Positions 44,944 to 55,229 are shown, counted from the first letter of the stretch. The stretch is 64,000 bases of DNA from Phycisphaerae bacterium (GCA_002716385.1 PBAX01000008.1:62001-126000), one strand, 5' to 3'. Numbers and translations: made by a program. The notes: generated from the letters alone by a model not told the origin.

Positions 44944-46815
44944 TCAGGCGGCCTTGTCCTTTGATCGGCCTTTCTGCCCCTTGCCGTCCTGCTTGCCTTT
45001 GCCGTCCTTTTTCCCATCAACGGACCCACTGCGGTTCTTGTTTCCACCGCGAGTGGGGATCAGCTCGAATTGTTCGGGTGTCAGAAGCGCTTTCAACGAG
45101 TATTCGACATGTTCGTTGAGTTCCTGATGGGCTTCCATGCCATGCCCGGTCCAGTCCGTCCGTGTCCAGGGCTTCTCCCTTGAGTCATCGAGACTCCAGA
45201 GACTGAGGATGGGTTGTCTGGCCAATTCCGGATCGCGAAGGAGCCGCTTCTCGATGGCTTCGTCACGGATACCGCGAAGCCGATCCAGAGTCTCCTCCTC
45301 AAGCGCCAGCACGACGAGCATCGTCTCTTCGTCGAGATCCTCAATCGCGATGGCGGCCATCATGGCTCGTTCACTCCATCGTGTTCGAAGTTCCGACCCG
45401 AATCCCCTGCGCATGCTCCTGTCGTAGTAGAGGTCGGCGACAGTGGGATCATTCTGGGAGAGCGTCGCTCTGGTCTGTTCGATCAGCTCAAGTATCGAGT
45501 CCCGATAGGCCACGGAGGCATCAATCTGACTGTGCCATGATTTCGTGAACGGTTCGATGACCTCGTACCAGGTTTCAATCGGCACGTTTTCCTCATCCCC
45601 GGCTACGGCCACAAGGTCGTCTCGGGCAATCAGGAGCCTGAGGCCTTCGACTTCGCGATCGATGGAAGCATCCGTTCGAGCCTGCACCAGATCGGCCAAC
45701 CTGGACTGTGAGGAGGCAAGTGTCTCCTCCGCCAGGGCCTGATTGTCGGATTGTTGCTCAAGCTCGCGAAGAAGTGACCATGGATTGATGAATTCACCTC
45801 CCATTCTGGCATGACGCATTCCGTGTTCGATGCGAAGTCTCGCCAGAGCCGCGGAAAGACGTTCCTCGTCCTCGATCTCGTCATCGACCACCAGAACAAG
45901 TCTGAGCATCTGGATGACATCCAGCCTGAGTGCATTTCGCTGGTCGCGGATGGTTTCCGCCATCGAGACCAGATCCCGTGCCGTGATGTCACCTTCGGGA
46001 AGCTTGATGGAGTTCACTCGCGATCTCATACGGTCGCGAAGCAGACGAAGCTGTTCGTCCATGTTCTCCAATCCTCTGCTCAGTTCGGCGGTCCATTCCG
46101 CCGTCCGGGCCTTCACTTCATTCGAGATCTCCTCTCGGGAGATGTCCTCGCCGGCTTCCTTGGCGACTCGCTCCCTGGCATATCCCCTGACCCTGTCCTC
46201 GATCATGGCCGTGGAGGCCTCCATGTCGATCTGTTTGGAAAGCACCTGATTCTCGAGGCTCTCGAGGATCTGCTGCATTTCACGAGACTCTTCGCTGGCA
46301 CGATAGGCCTGTAGGGCAGGCCTCATGCCATTGGTGAGTTCATTCATCGACTCGCCGTAGTCGCGAATGATCGTTTCGACCAGAAGCATGCGTTGCTTGT
46401 CGAGCTCGAGCCAGTTGCTCAGCAGCTGTACATGTCGAGGCATGAAATCCGGTTCAAGAAGAATGGCAGGTTCAAGAGGATCGGGGGGCAGGAGTCTGGC
46501 CATTCGCTGGCGGGCATTGGTGTCGTCGTAGGCCTTGTCCCGTTGTCGGTCCTGCCACATCCGCTTGTCATTCTCACCACCCTTGGCATCCTGGACAGCG
46601 GTGTTCCATATTTCCCAGGCCTGTTTCTCATCCATGTTTCCACTGATGACGGCGGCCTTGAGCGCATTGCCGAGTTCCTCCAGCTGAGGACTCGTCGACT
46701 CCTCCTGTTCTTCCTCGCTTGCGAGCGTTGATGGATTTCCGATGAATCCAAGAACGAGCAGGGCCGGTAGGAGCAGGCACATTCGCAGGATGTCTGATTT
46801 GAAAGTGGGCATCAT
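44944..46815 (-). CDS. Exported helical protein of unknown function
   Basis: 623 residues with a signal peptide (LLLPALLVLGFIGNPSTLAS). Almost all of the mature protein is predicted helical and highly charged, with Arg/Glu/Ala/Leu repeats such as RLRIEHGMRHAR and MSMAETIRDQRN. The C-terminal 30 residues are low-complexity Lys/Gly/Asp (KKDGKGKQDGKGQKGRSKDK). No known family. It is convergent with the phosphoesterase with a five-base gap. It could be a periplasmic scaffold; this is a guess from composition only. Confidence 0.6.
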   Translation of the reverse strand: MMPTFKSDILRMCLLLPALLVLGFIGNPSTLASEEEQEESTSPQLEELGNALKAAVISGNMDEKQAWEIWNTAVQDAKGGENDKRMWQDRQRDKAYDDTNARQRMARLLPPDPLEPAILLEPDFMPRHVQLLSNWLELDKQRMLLVETIIRDYGESMNELTNGMRPALQAYRASEESREMQQILESLENQVLSKQIDMEASTAMIEDRVRGYARERVAKEAGEDISREEISNEVKARTAEWTAELSRGLENMDEQLRLLRDRMRSRVNSIKLPEGDITARDLVSMAETIRDQRNALRLDVIQMLRLVLVVDDEIEDEERLSAALARLRIEHGMRHARMGGEFINPWSLLRELEQQSDNQALAEETLASSQSRLADLVQARTDASIDREVEGLRLLIARDDLVAVAGDEENVPIETWYEVIEPFTKSWHSQIDASVAYRDSILELIEQTRATLSQNDPTVADLYYDRSMRRGFGSELRTRWSERAMMAAIAIEDLDEETMLVVLALEEETLDRLRGIRDEAIEKRLLRDPELARQPILSLWSLDDSREKPWTRTDWTGHGMEAHQELNEHVEYSLKALLTPEQFELIPTRGGNKNRSGSVDGKKDGKGKQDGKGQKGRSKDKAA

Positions 46816-46884
46816 GGGACCTCTTTTTCTACGATGTACAACTTATACGAATCAATGCCGATTACAAGATGACTTTGATCTCGT

Positions 46885-47895
46885 TCAGGCGACTCCGGCT
46901 TGAAGCATGCGGCAACCGAGATAGGCGGCGAATGTGCCAAGCCAGTGCGAGCCTGCATAGTGTTCGGTGGAGACGGCCTGCAGTCCTCGTTCCGCATGGT
47001 CTCTGGCGGATCTCTGGAGCCCCTCCCTGCGAGGGTCGTCAGCAGGCAGACTGCCGAAGACATCCCACAGCATCCAGGCACGGCTCAGGTTGAGTCCGTC
47101 GAGATGGGTCAGTCTTCCGTCACTCGGATCGGGATTGGTGGCCGGTGCAAGCGTCGTCTCCCTGGCAAGTCCGGGCATGGTCCGGTCCATCCATGAGGCG
47201 AACTCGGTGCTCTCCAGCACCCGGCTCATGATGGAAGCGGCTCCGAGTGAACCGGACAGGAAATCCTCCCCGGAGGGTTCCAGATGCAGTGGATAGTCAT
47301 GGTCTTCTCCATAGAAGTCGATGGCTCGATCCCTCAGGAGCGAGATCATCTCCGTGTCATCGATCTCATGTGCCCAGTCCCAGACGAGTCCCATCGAGAA
47401 CGCCGTCTGCGCATGTGTTCCACAACGAATGGGAAAGGGCAGTTTCGGAAGCCAGGAGACGAGATGTTCACGGGCCGTGTATTCCAGTGGAGTCAGGGCG
47501 CGTCGCCAGGCCCTGGCGTCATCGGACTCGTTTCGATTCAATTCGGCGACCAGGGCGAGCAGCCACGCCAGACCGTAGGGGCGTTCGAATCCGGGGCGTT
47601 CAACCAGATGATCACGTTCGATAAGGATCGATTCCTCATGGAAGCTGCGGCTCAGCGCCTCGTGGCATCGGTCCGCAAACGGTGTTCCTTGATTCAGGCG
47701 TAGCGTCAGTGCCAGCAACCAGTGTCCATGGACGGCTGAGTGCCAGTCGAAGCAGCCATAGAAGACGGGTGTCATCGATCTCGGGGCTTCGATGGCATCA
47801 GGGGACAGCACGAGTCTGGAGAGATGGTAGGGGTACTCCCGATGTATGCCATCCAGCGCCAACCGTGCGTACTGTTCCAGTCCATTGAGCGTCAT
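46885..47895 (-). CDS. DUF2891 family protein
   Basis: 336 residues from ATG 47895 (an upstream ATG at 47949 looks non-coding). VFYGCFDWHSAVHGHWLL is the family's signature; the fold is an alpha/alpha barrel like glycosidases and epimerases. GERPYGLAWLL-like text and LLALVAELN match the conserved core. No activity is established for the family. 79 bases downstream of the LNR protein stop on the same strand. Confidence 0.85.
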   Translation of the reverse strand: MTLNGLEQYARLALDGIHREYPYHLSRLVLSPDAIEAPRSMTPVFYGCFDWHSAVHGHWLLALTLRLNQGTPFADRCHEALSRSFHEESILIERDHLVERPGFERPYGLAWLLALVAELNRNESDDARAWRRALTPLEYTAREHLVSWLPKLPFPIRCGTHAQTAFSMGLVWDWAHEIDDTEMISLLRDRAIDFYGEDHDYPLHLEPSGEDFLSGSLGAASIMSRVLESTEFASWMDRTMPGLARETTLAPATNPDPSDGRLTHLDGLNLSRAWMLWDVFGSLPADDPRREGLQRSARDHAERGLQAVSTEHYAGSHWLGTFAAYLGCRMLQAGVA

Positions 47896-47974
47896 GAAGA
47901 CACAGTTATAGCAACGTGTGGGGTGGGGTACACGATCCCTGCATTGCAATCCGATTCCGTGGTGGTGGAACGGT

Positions 47975-50900
47975 TCAGCGTCTCGGGCACGGGCCCCAGT
48001 TCTCTATCGCTATCAACAGGTCATCGACTGCAACCACACCATCGTCGTTGAGATCGTGGTCCGAGGTTCCCCATGAGCTGATCAGGGTGAGGAGGTCGTC
48101 GATGTTGACGATGCCATCGGCCTGGACATCACCCAGTTCATAGCAGGTGCCGGGGCCATCGGGGATCTCGACGGTCGAAAGCAAGGAGATGCTCATGTCG
48201 CCGGGATCGCCGTTTCGGAAGAGCGTGCCGCCATTGATGGAGATCAGATCATCGGAAGCATCCGCATCGAGGCTGCCGCTGCCGACGAGCATCGGATTCA
48301 TGCCCTCCTCGAGCGTCTGCTCGAGTGAGTACGTGACATCGCATTCCGAATTCAACTGCGTGTCGTTTCGGTAGACCAGAACCGCGGAGTTCAGGGAATC
48401 CGGCATCGCGACCACGCTGAGATCGAGATCCCCATCTCCGTCGTAGTCGAGAAGGGTCAGGCTGCGGGGATTGTTGCCGACAGCAAAGCTGGATTCTTCA
48501 TTGAATGTTCCATTGCTGTTTCCAAGAAGAATCGAGACGGTTCCGCTGCCTATGTTTCCGACGACGACATCATCGATGCCGTCATCATTGATGTCGCCGG
48601 TATCAATTGCATTGGGATCGGAACCCACGCTGAATTCATCCTCGATAACCCAATCGAATGTAAGGCCTGTCTGGCGATTCAGGAGCATGAGCTTGTTCGA
48701 GCTGCGCAGTGCGACGACGAGTTTTCGGCCGCCCTTGCTGTTGCCGAGCTCACCAGGCTCGATCGGACCGTTCGTCTCACCTGTCAACACGCTTCCCTTG
48801 AGAAGAAGCGGACTTCTGAATGCAATCACTGACTCGAAGAAGTCGACTTGTCCATCGAGATCGCCGCCTGGCAGAATGATCGAATTCCCAGCACAGGACA
48901 CGGCCAGATCGTCGTCGAGATCACCGTCGATATCCAGTGTGGCCACATCGACGGGGTTGTTTCCGGTTGACACATCGACCTGCTTGGACATGCTTGCGAC
49001 ATCTCCACCGTCATTCAGATACAAGGTGACCGTGTTGTCCATGGAGTTGGTCACGGCGAGATCGTTGAGGCCGTCATTGTCGTAGTCGCCACTGGCAATG
49101 CTGCTGGGTCTGTTTCCTGCCGTGAAGGTCACCTGGCTGTCGATACCGCCATTGCCGTCGTTTATGAATACATAGACCTCGCCTGGCTCGCCATCGATAC
49201 TCAGTGCAATGTCATCGAATCCATCCGGAGGTCCGGAGGGTGATCCGAGATCGGTGACGACGACATCAGTGGCGGCTCCGGTGACCGTCACGTCCCCTGT
49301 TTCCGCCAGATCCAGAAGGCCATCGATGGATTCGACCGACACCGAAATGGTCACGGTGCTTCGAAGATCCTCGGAGTAGTTGATTCGAAGGTATTTGCCT
49401 GCGTCGATTCCTGGAAGGACCGCAATGCGGAATCGATTCTCGAACCCAAGCTGGGGCGTGTACCGGAGAAGATCCCATGATGTTCCCACCGCGGGACTGC
49501 TGACACCGGAGGGAGAGGTGATCGATAGTGTTCCAGCTATATCCGCATAGCCGCCGACATCAATGGCCGGAACTCCACGGTCAGCCAGTTCTATCTGCAT
49601 CTCGCCGATCTTGGTCTGCACGCAGTTGCCTGTTATCTCGAGGTTGCCGGTGCGTTCCAGCTTCAATCCACCTGGTCTGTATGTCTCGCTTCCAATGGTC
49701 ACATCGCCATCGATCTTGAGTGTTCCGTTGCTGATGCCAAGTGCACCGCGATAGTTCTGTGTGCCGCTGATCTTCACCAGGCCATTGCCGTCTGATCCAA
49801 GCGTCACAAGGCCTCCCTGCAGATCGAATTCCGGACGGGAGGGTCCGATGTCGAGTGTGCGGAATGGCAGGCTTCCACTGGCATCTATGGGCATTCTGAC
49901 TGGAATCGACATGCTGACGGTGCTGTTGCCGTTGGGTGTGAACGGATGCCAATTGCTGGAGTCGTCTATGGATCCGCCGTCGACGTTCATCCACTCGAAT
50001 TCAGGCAATGAAGTGGTCTGTACGCCAGAGATGCTGCCGAATCCGGTGTCGCCGGCCAATCGAATCCAACCGGTCGCGATGGTGGAGCCGTCGGTCTTTA
50101 CCTGGGTTCCATACGACATCTCGGCCATTGCGCGGCGAGGGTATATCTTGCCGCTGACTTCCCAGTTGGAGTCCACCTTTCTGAATATGTAGGCCGCGCC
50201 GGTATCCATGCCCTGATTGTCATGTCCGGGGGCGCCGACCACTATCAATCCGTTGTTGATCGAGATGTCCGTTCCGACATAGTCATCCGGTTGAGTATCC
50301 AGTGTTATGAGTGTCTGGGTGCGGATCCAGGAACCACCAGTTCGTTCATAGATGAACACCTGCCCTGGTATGAGACCGTTGTAGAAGCCGTTTACATAGC
50401 CCGCCGCCTCCGCGACCACGAGCGTGTCCCCATCGATTGCGCCTTGCAGTCCCTGTTCGGTACCGAACACATGTACGAAAACGCCACTGGTGTCATAGGG
50501 ATATGTGTACGCCCAGATAGCCGAGTTGGTGACGATGACCATGTCATCATCGGAGGCATGCAGTTCCTTGATGAAGGAAGTGGCCTGCTTTGAGATTGTT
50601 TGCTGCCATTGGCCCGATTGTTGTTCGAATACGCGAATCTGGTTGTCCCAGCATGCGTAGATTCGATCCGATTCGATCTCGAGATCAGTGAGTCGCTGGA
50701 CTGTGCCGGAATCGATGACGGCATCCAGCAGCCATTGATTGTTCGAGTCCTTTACATACAGGCGGATCGTGCCGTTGCTTGATACGGCCACTCTGGTGCC
50801 ATCTGTGGCCACGACCGGAATTTCGGTCGTCTGAATATCGGTCTTGAGCGTCACGGCTGCATTCGTCGCGCCGCTGTTGTAGAGCCTGGCGCCGGCAACC

Positions 50901-51901
50901 ACGCTCTGATCGTCTGCGAGTTCCAGTGTGCCGGTCACGGTCAGACCGTTCGCGAGATCGAATGTGGGGAGGTCGGAGTCGGATTCGATGTCACTGGTGT
51001 TTAGCCCACGAGAAACGGTGACGGGCACCAGATAGTCCGTGCAGTCCAGCCCTTGGCAGGTCATTTCCGGTCCAAGGAAGATCCCGCCGATTTCAGTGCA
51101 GTCCACGATGCTCAGAAGATCCTGGCAGTTGTCACCAAGGCAGCAGGCGCCGGAGCAGTTTCCTGTGCAGTCACCGCTATCGCAACCGAGCTCAAGGCAG
51201 GAAAGATCCAAATAGAACGAAGGTCCATCCCCGAGTGGATCGTATTCTTCATTCTGCTGACAGAGGCCATCGCCCAGATAATGGATGGGGAAGCAGTTCC
51301 CCGCACAATCGGAGGTGAATCCCGGAGGGCATGTGCAGGTGGCATCGATACATGAAATGCCGAATCCGATGAAGTGCCCCCCCTGTGCGGTGCAGTCTTC
51401 GAGAGAGAGAACGTCACAGCTGCTGTCCGCATCGCAATCGGTCAGTGAACGGAAGCAGCAGGCTCCAGGGCTGTTGGGGATATTCGGTGGGGGATCGCAA
51501 TCGCCACCATCCCATCCGAATTCCTCGCAATTCAGATAGATGGTGTTTGTTTCATACTGAGTTTGTCCGTCATGACACAGCCCGTTGCCTATCCATGAGA
51601 TGGGTACGCAATGGCCGTAGCAGTCGTAGATCTCTCCTTCACTGCAGCCGCCGCCACAGTTCGAGGAACAGGTGACGTCCTCGCATTCCAGTCCGGGGTA
51701 GTGATCGCCACCCCATATATCGCATAACAACTTCGTTCTGTAATAGCAGGCGCCGGAATTGAAGCAGCAAGCGCCCATGACCATATCGTCGTCATCGAAT
51801 CCAGAGGACAGGAAATCGTCTTCCTGAGCCTGAACAGGGAAGGTCATTAGGCAGAAGATGCAGCAGAGCATCATCGCCATTGTGCTTTTCAGATGTCTCA
51901 A
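47975..51901 (-). CDS. Large secreted protein with GACC/LNR repeats, FG-GAP domains and dockerin-like C terminus
   Basis: 1308 residues from TTG 51901, which has a G-rich ribosome site (AGGGGGG) about six bases upstream; ATG 51880 is an alternative. A signal peptide ends FPVQAQ. Three GACC Cys-rich units alternate with two Notch-like LNR units (for example GNGLCHDG then NCEEFGWDGGDC). A long beta-rich middle contains FG-GAP propeller blades (VGAPGHDNQGMDTGAAYIF), and VCBS-like repeats lie near the C terminus (GDYDNDGLNDLAVTN, LDIDGDLDDDLAVSC). Two calcium-loop repeats (LGDVQADGIVNIDDLL, HDLNDDGVVAVDDLL) finish it. It should be exported, and the calcium-loop repeats may tether it to the surface. 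The upstream in-frame extension to 52387 overlaps the kinase and is rejected. Confidence 0.8.
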   Translation of the reverse strand: MRHLKSTMAMMLCCIFCLMTFPVQAQEDDFLSSGFDDDDMVMGACCFNSGACYYRTKLLCDIWGGDHYPGLECEDVTCSSNCGGGCSEGEIYDCYGHCVPISWIGNGLCHDGQTQYETNTIYLNCEEFGWDGGDCDPPPNIPNSPGACCFRSLTDCDADSSCDVLSLEDCTAQGGHFIGFGISCIDATCTCPPGFTSDCAGNCFPIHYLGDGLCQQNEEYDPLGDGPSFYLDLSCLELGCDSGDCTGNCSGACCLGDNCQDLLSIVDCTEIGGIFLGPEMTCQGLDCTDYLVPVTVSRGLNTSDIESDSDLPTFDLANGLTVTGTLELADDQSVVAGARLYNSGATNAAVTLKTDIQTTEIPVVATDGTRVAVSSNGTIRLYVKDSNNQWLLDAVIDSGTVQRLTDLEIESDRIYACWDNQIRVFEQQSGQWQQTISKQATSFIKELHASDDDMVIVTNSAIWAYTYPYDTSGVFVHVFGTEQGLQGAIDGDTLVVAEAAGYVNGFYNGLIPGQVFIYERTGGSWIRTQTLITLDTQPDDYVGTDISINNGLIVVGAPGHDNQGMDTGAAYIFRKVDSNWEVSGKIYPRRAMAEMSYGTQVKTDGSTIATGWIRLAGDTGFGSISGVQTTSLPEFEWMNVDGGSIDDSSNWHPFTPNGNSTVSMSIPVRMPIDASGSLPFRTLDIGPSRPEFDLQGGLVTLGSDGNGLVKISGTQNYRGALGISNGTLKIDGDVTIGSETYRPGGLKLERTGNLEITGNCVQTKIGEMQIELADRGVPAIDVGGYADIAGTLSITSPSGVSSPAVGTSWDLLRYTPQLGFENRFRIAVLPGIDAGKYLRINYSEDLRSTVTISVSVESIDGLLDLAETGDVTVTGAATDVVVTDLGSPSGPPDGFDDIALSIDGEPGEVYVFINDGNGGIDSQVTFTAGNRPSSIASGDYDNDGLNDLAVTNSMDNTVTLYLNDGGDVASMSKQVDVSTGNNPVDVATLDIDGDLDDDLAVSCAGNSIILPGGDLDGQVDFFESVIAFRSPLLLKGSVLTGETNGPIEPGELGNSKGGRKLVVALRSSNKLMLLNRQTGLTFDWVIEDEFSVGSDPNAIDTGDINDDGIDDVVVGNIGSGTVSILLGNSNGTFNEESSFAVGNNPRSLTLLDYDGDGDLDLSVVAMPDSLNSAVLVYRNDTQLNSECDVTYSLEQTLEEGMNPMLVGSGSLDADASDDLISINGGTLFRNGDPGDMSISLLSTVEIPDGPGTCYELGDVQADGIVNIDDLLTLISSWGTSDHDLNDDGVVAVDDLLIAIENWGPCPRR

Positions 51902-52096
51902 ACTCGACCCCCCTGGGAATCTTTGCTCTGCTCTCCACACATTCTGGACTATGCTTGAGTGTATGCCGCATTTTGACCCCTTCCAGCGGGAATCTGTCAT
52001 ATGCAGCCGAACCCCGTTTGAGTCGCCCCAGAGGGTGTATTTTAAGGGGTGATATGGTCGATAATGCGGAGGGGGCGTCCCGCAACTGGAACGAAC

Positions 52097-54460
52097 ATGG
52101 ACAGACCAGAGGACTCCAATCTGGATGGGACGACAGATCCCGGAATGGGCCAAGGGGCGGATGATCCAAGTCCGTCGATGCAGCCCACCGTGGATCCCGA
52201 ATCTCCACCGGATCATGTCGGTCCGGATTTCACGGTCGGGATGCCCAAGGTCATCGGTGAATACCGCATCGCGGGACTGATCGGATCCGGGGGCATGGGC
52301 TCGGTCTACGAGGCCATGCAGGAGCATCCGCGTAGACGCGTTGCCATCAAGATGATGAAGCGCGGCATCACCTCGCGATCGGCGCAAAGGCGGTTCGAAT
52401 TCGAGTCACAGTTGCTGGCAAGACTTCAGCATCCCGGTATCGCACAGGTCTATGAAGCCGGTACGCACGACGATGGCGAGGGCGGTGTTCCCTACTTCGT
52501 CATGGAATACATTCCGAATGCAAAGGAATTGACCGACTATGCAGACGAGAAGAAGCTGAATACACGTGAGCGATTGCGATTGTTCACACAGGTCTGCGAA
52601 GCCGTCCAGCATGGTCATCTCAAGGGGATCGTCCATCGCGATCTCAAGCCCGGCAACATTCTCGTGAGTGGTGGAGGTCACCCAAAGATCATCGATTTCG
52701 GCGTCGCCCGCACCACGGACAGCGACATGGCGCTCTCGACCTTGCAGACAAATGTGGGACAGCTGATCGGGACGCTCCAGTACATGAGTCCCGAGCAGTG
52801 TGCCGCTGATTCCAGCGACATCGATGCGCGAAGCGACGTCTATTCACTGGGTGTGGTCCTCTTCGAATTGCTGACAGGCCAGTTGCCCTACAACGTCAGT
52901 GGCTCGGCTGTTCATGAGGCTATTCGAGTGGTTTGCGAAGTCGATCCGACCAGAATCTCGACCATCAACAAGAATCTCAAGGGTGACATCGAGACGATCG
53001 CGCTCAAGGCCATGGAGAAGGACAGGGATCGTAGATATCAGAGTGCTGTGGAGCTTCGAAGGGATATCCAGCATTTTCTGGACAATGAACCGATCGAGGC
53101 CCGTCCGACCAGCCCCTGGTATCGGGTCCGCAAGTTCGTCGGTAGGAACAAGACTCTTGTGACGTCCTCCATCATCATCTGTGTGCTTGTCATCGCAGGT
53201 CTGATATGGACTTCGATCGCTCTGGGGTTGATCTCGAGTCAGCGGAACAAGCTGGCCGTAACCAATGAAGCGTTGGTTGAGTCCAACAGAGGAATGGAAG
53301 AGCAGTTCGAGGCCAGCATGTCCATCGCATCGGCCATCGGTTCGGAGATCTATGAGCAACTGCTTCGTCTGGACGCCTCGCTTTCGGTCCGCGAGGACAT
53401 CGCGGAGCGACTGGTGGACCACTATGAACGTCTTTGGTTGTCATCATTGGATTCCGATGTACTCGAACTCATTGCCGAGCCCGTCGAAGCAGCGAGAATC
53501 CAGGCCAACATCGATCTTGGCGATGTACTGGGGGGATCACGTGCGGCCTACACGAACAAGGGGATGCCCTTCGAGGCGGAGAGCTACTACAAGCGGGCCT
53601 TGGATCAAGTTGTCGAATGGAAGAAACGCGAGCAGGATTCAGTCGAGGCCAACCGTATTCATGTTCTTGTTCTGCTTCGACTTGGTGACGTTCGATACAT
53701 GAGTGGCGCCCATCAGGCCGCTATGGAGAAGTATCGCGAGGCGATGGACATAGCCGAACCACTACTGGCGGATCCCGAAAGGACTAAGGAGATCGTGCAG
53801 TTGGCCAGTCAGGCCGCAACCTGTGTCGGTCAGTCGCACATCAAGATCGGAAATCTCGATCAGAGTCTCGAGATGTCAAAGCGGGCCATGAAGATCGTGG
53901 AGGATTATCTGCAGCTTCATCCCGCCACGCCGGGGCTCAAGCGGGACATGGCGCTCTCCTACCGGAATCTGGGCTTCTCCCTCAACAAGATCATGACGGA
54001 GCGGCGAGGCGTGGCGGCGGCGAGACTTGAAGCCATTCCACACTTCGAGCGTTCACATGAATTGTTCGATGAGCTTGCGGAGCAGCAGCCGAACAATGGT
54101 CGTGCCCAGCGTGATCTTGCCTGGGCCAACTATTACATCGCCTATTTCGAATCTGAAGGTGGAGATCCGGCCAATGGGCGCTCGGCGCTCGAAGCCGGGC
54201 GTGACCAGATCATTCGTCAGCTGGTGAACAATCCTGGCGATGCAGATGCCCGAACGGATGTCGTCAGATATCTGAATGTGTGCATCCAGCTCGAAGACAA
54301 GCTTGGCGGCCCGCCGCTCGCTGTTGACTCTTGTCGTCAGGCCATCCTCCAGATCCAGCCCAAGGTGGAGCAGGATCCGGACAATCTCGCGCTAGGTGAG
54401 ACCCTCAATCAGGTGAAGATACTGCTGCGTAATCTGGAGCATCCGGGGCCTGGCTACTGA
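52097..54460 (+). CDS. PknB-like Ser/Thr protein kinase with TM and TPR-like C-terminal region
   Basis: 787 residues from ATG 52097. The kinase domain (55-335) has GSGGMGSVYEA (63-73), Lys85 in VAIK, HRDLKPGN with Asp182, and DFG at 200-202, so all catalytic residues are present. A membrane helix lies at about 354-378. The extracytoplasmic part is helical with TPR-like repeats (AMEKYREAMDIAEPLL, QSLEMSKRAMKIVEDY). A TTGACC at 51972-51977 with TCATAT 18 bases on may be the promoter. This architecture is common in planctomycetes and myxobacteria; substrates are unknown. Confidence 0.9.
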   Translation: MDRPEDSNLDGTTDPGMGQGADDPSPSMQPTVDPESPPDHVGPDFTVGMPKVIGEYRIAGLIGSGGMGSVYEAMQEHPRRRVAIKMMKRGITSRSAQRRFEFESQLLARLQHPGIAQVYEAGTHDDGEGGVPYFVMEYIPNAKELTDYADEKKLNTRERLRLFTQVCEAVQHGHLKGIVHRDLKPGNILVSGGGHPKIIDFGVARTTDSDMALSTLQTNVGQLIGTLQYMSPEQCAADSSDIDARSDVYSLGVVLFELLTGQLPYNVSGSAVHEAIRVVCEVDPTRISTINKNLKGDIETIALKAMEKDRDRRYQSAVELRRDIQHFLDNEPIEARPTSPWYRVRKFVGRNKTLVTSSIIICVLVIAGLIWTSIALGLISSQRNKLAVTNEALVESNRGMEEQFEASMSIASAIGSEIYEQLLRLDASLSVREDIAERLVDHYERLWLSSLDSDVLELIAEPVEAARIQANIDLGDVLGGSRAAYTNKGMPFEAESYYKRALDQVVEWKKREQDSVEANRIHVLVLLRLGDVRYMSGAHQAAMEKYREAMDIAEPLLADPERTKEIVQLASQAATCVGQSHIKIGNLDQSLEMSKRAMKIVEDYLQLHPATPGLKRDMALSYRNLGFSLNKIMTERRGVAAARLEAIPHFERSHELFDELAEQQPNNGRAQRDLAWANYYIAYFESEGGDPANGRSALEAGRDQIIRQLVNNPGDADARTDVVRYLNVCIQLEDKLGGPPLAVDSCRQAILQIQPKVEQDPDNLALGETLNQVKILLRNLEHPGPGY

Positions 54461-54472
54461 TTGCAGAATTGA

Positions 54473-54503
54473 CGACACCTCCGCATCAAATGCGAAGGTG
54501 TCG
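54473..54503. terminator. Terminator-like hairpin after the kinase gene
   Basis: CGACACCT (54473-54480) pairs with AGGTGTCG (54496-54503), and CGCA with TGCG, separated by one C-A mismatch, around a five-base loop. No U tract is present. It lies in the gap between the convergent kinase and peroxiredoxin stops and may serve both strands. Confidence 0.5.
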
Positions 54504-54529
54504 TGTGCAATGTCTCGTGAAAGATCGAA

Positions 54530-55012
54530 TCAGTTGGTCTGAGCCAGGGATTCCGTGGCTTTCATCACCTCTTCGTATGGAGGCTCGTCACCAGGCGAAT
54601 CGCTCAGCCAGCACCAGGCGACCTTGCCATCGGCGTCGAGTACGTAGACCGAACGACGGGCAACGTCGTATCCAGACATGCCGGCCAGATCCGGGAAGAC
54701 GAGATCCCAGGCCTTGATGGTGCTTCGGTCATGATCGGACAGAATCGGAAACTCGATGTTGTTGGCAGCCGCGAAGGCGGCATTGGCGAATCGTGAGTCG
54801 ACCGAGATGCCGAGGACTGCAGCGTCGACATCGTTGAATCGACTCATCGAATCCCTGAATGTGCAGAGTTCCTTTTCGCAGACGCCAGTGAAGGCTGCGG
54901 GGAAAAACGCGATGACGACTGGCTTGCCGGTCATCTCCGAAAGTTTGGTGAGGTTGCCCTGACCGTCATAGAGTTCAAAGTCGGGGGCTTGTTGGCCGGT
55001 TTCGAGAGGCAT
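54530..55012 (-). CDS. Peroxiredoxin (Bcp/AhpE-like)
   Basis: 160 residues from ATG 55012, preceded by AGGAG. FFPAAFTGVCEKELC contains the peroxidatic motif PxxxTxxC (Cys45) and a second Cys five residues later (Cys50), the spacing of E. coli Bcp (C45/C50). YVLDADGKVAWCWLSDSPG is the C-terminal strand and helix. The enzyme reduces hydroperoxides using thioredoxin-like donors in the cytoplasm. A terminator hairpin lies about 180 bases upstream on the same strand. Confidence 0.92.
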   Translation of the reverse strand: MPLETGQQAPDFELYDGQGNLTKLSEMTGKPVVIAFFPAAFTGVCEKELCTFRDSMSRFNDVDAAVLGISVDSRFANAAFAAANNIEFPILSDHDRSTIKAWDLVFPDLAGMSGYDVARRSVYVLDADGKVAWCWLSDSPGDEPPYEEVMKATESLAQTN

Positions 55013-55193
55013 GGCTCTTATCTCCTGAAAGTATTGATGGAGAGGGAGTTTATGAGCAAATGCAGGAGCTTTGCCAGTCCAGGATCGATTCAATTCAATG
55101 CCTGTTCAAAAGTAGTCCCTGAAGTCGCTCATGGTGGCGAATCGATCCTGACACTGAGCGATGTAAATGCCGTTCTTTTCTTGGTTTGCACTG

Positions 55194-55229
55194 AAAAATC
55201 ACCTCCGACCGTTGGACGGCCGAAGGTGA
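55194..55229 (-). terminator. Rho-independent terminator upstream of the peroxiredoxin gene
   Basis: On the minus strand a hairpin with 12-base arms (55229-55199; TCACCT pairs AGGTGA outermost, two internal mismatches, 3-base loop) is followed by TTTTT (55198-55194). No annotated gene ends before it, so it ends either a small RNA or an attenuated leader of the peroxiredoxin gene. Confidence 0.65.

Noticed and set aside
51902-52387. N-terminal extension of the large secreted protein
   Set aside because: It would overlap the divergent kinase gene, and the signal peptide would sit far inside the protein. TTG 51901 with its ribosome site explains the start.
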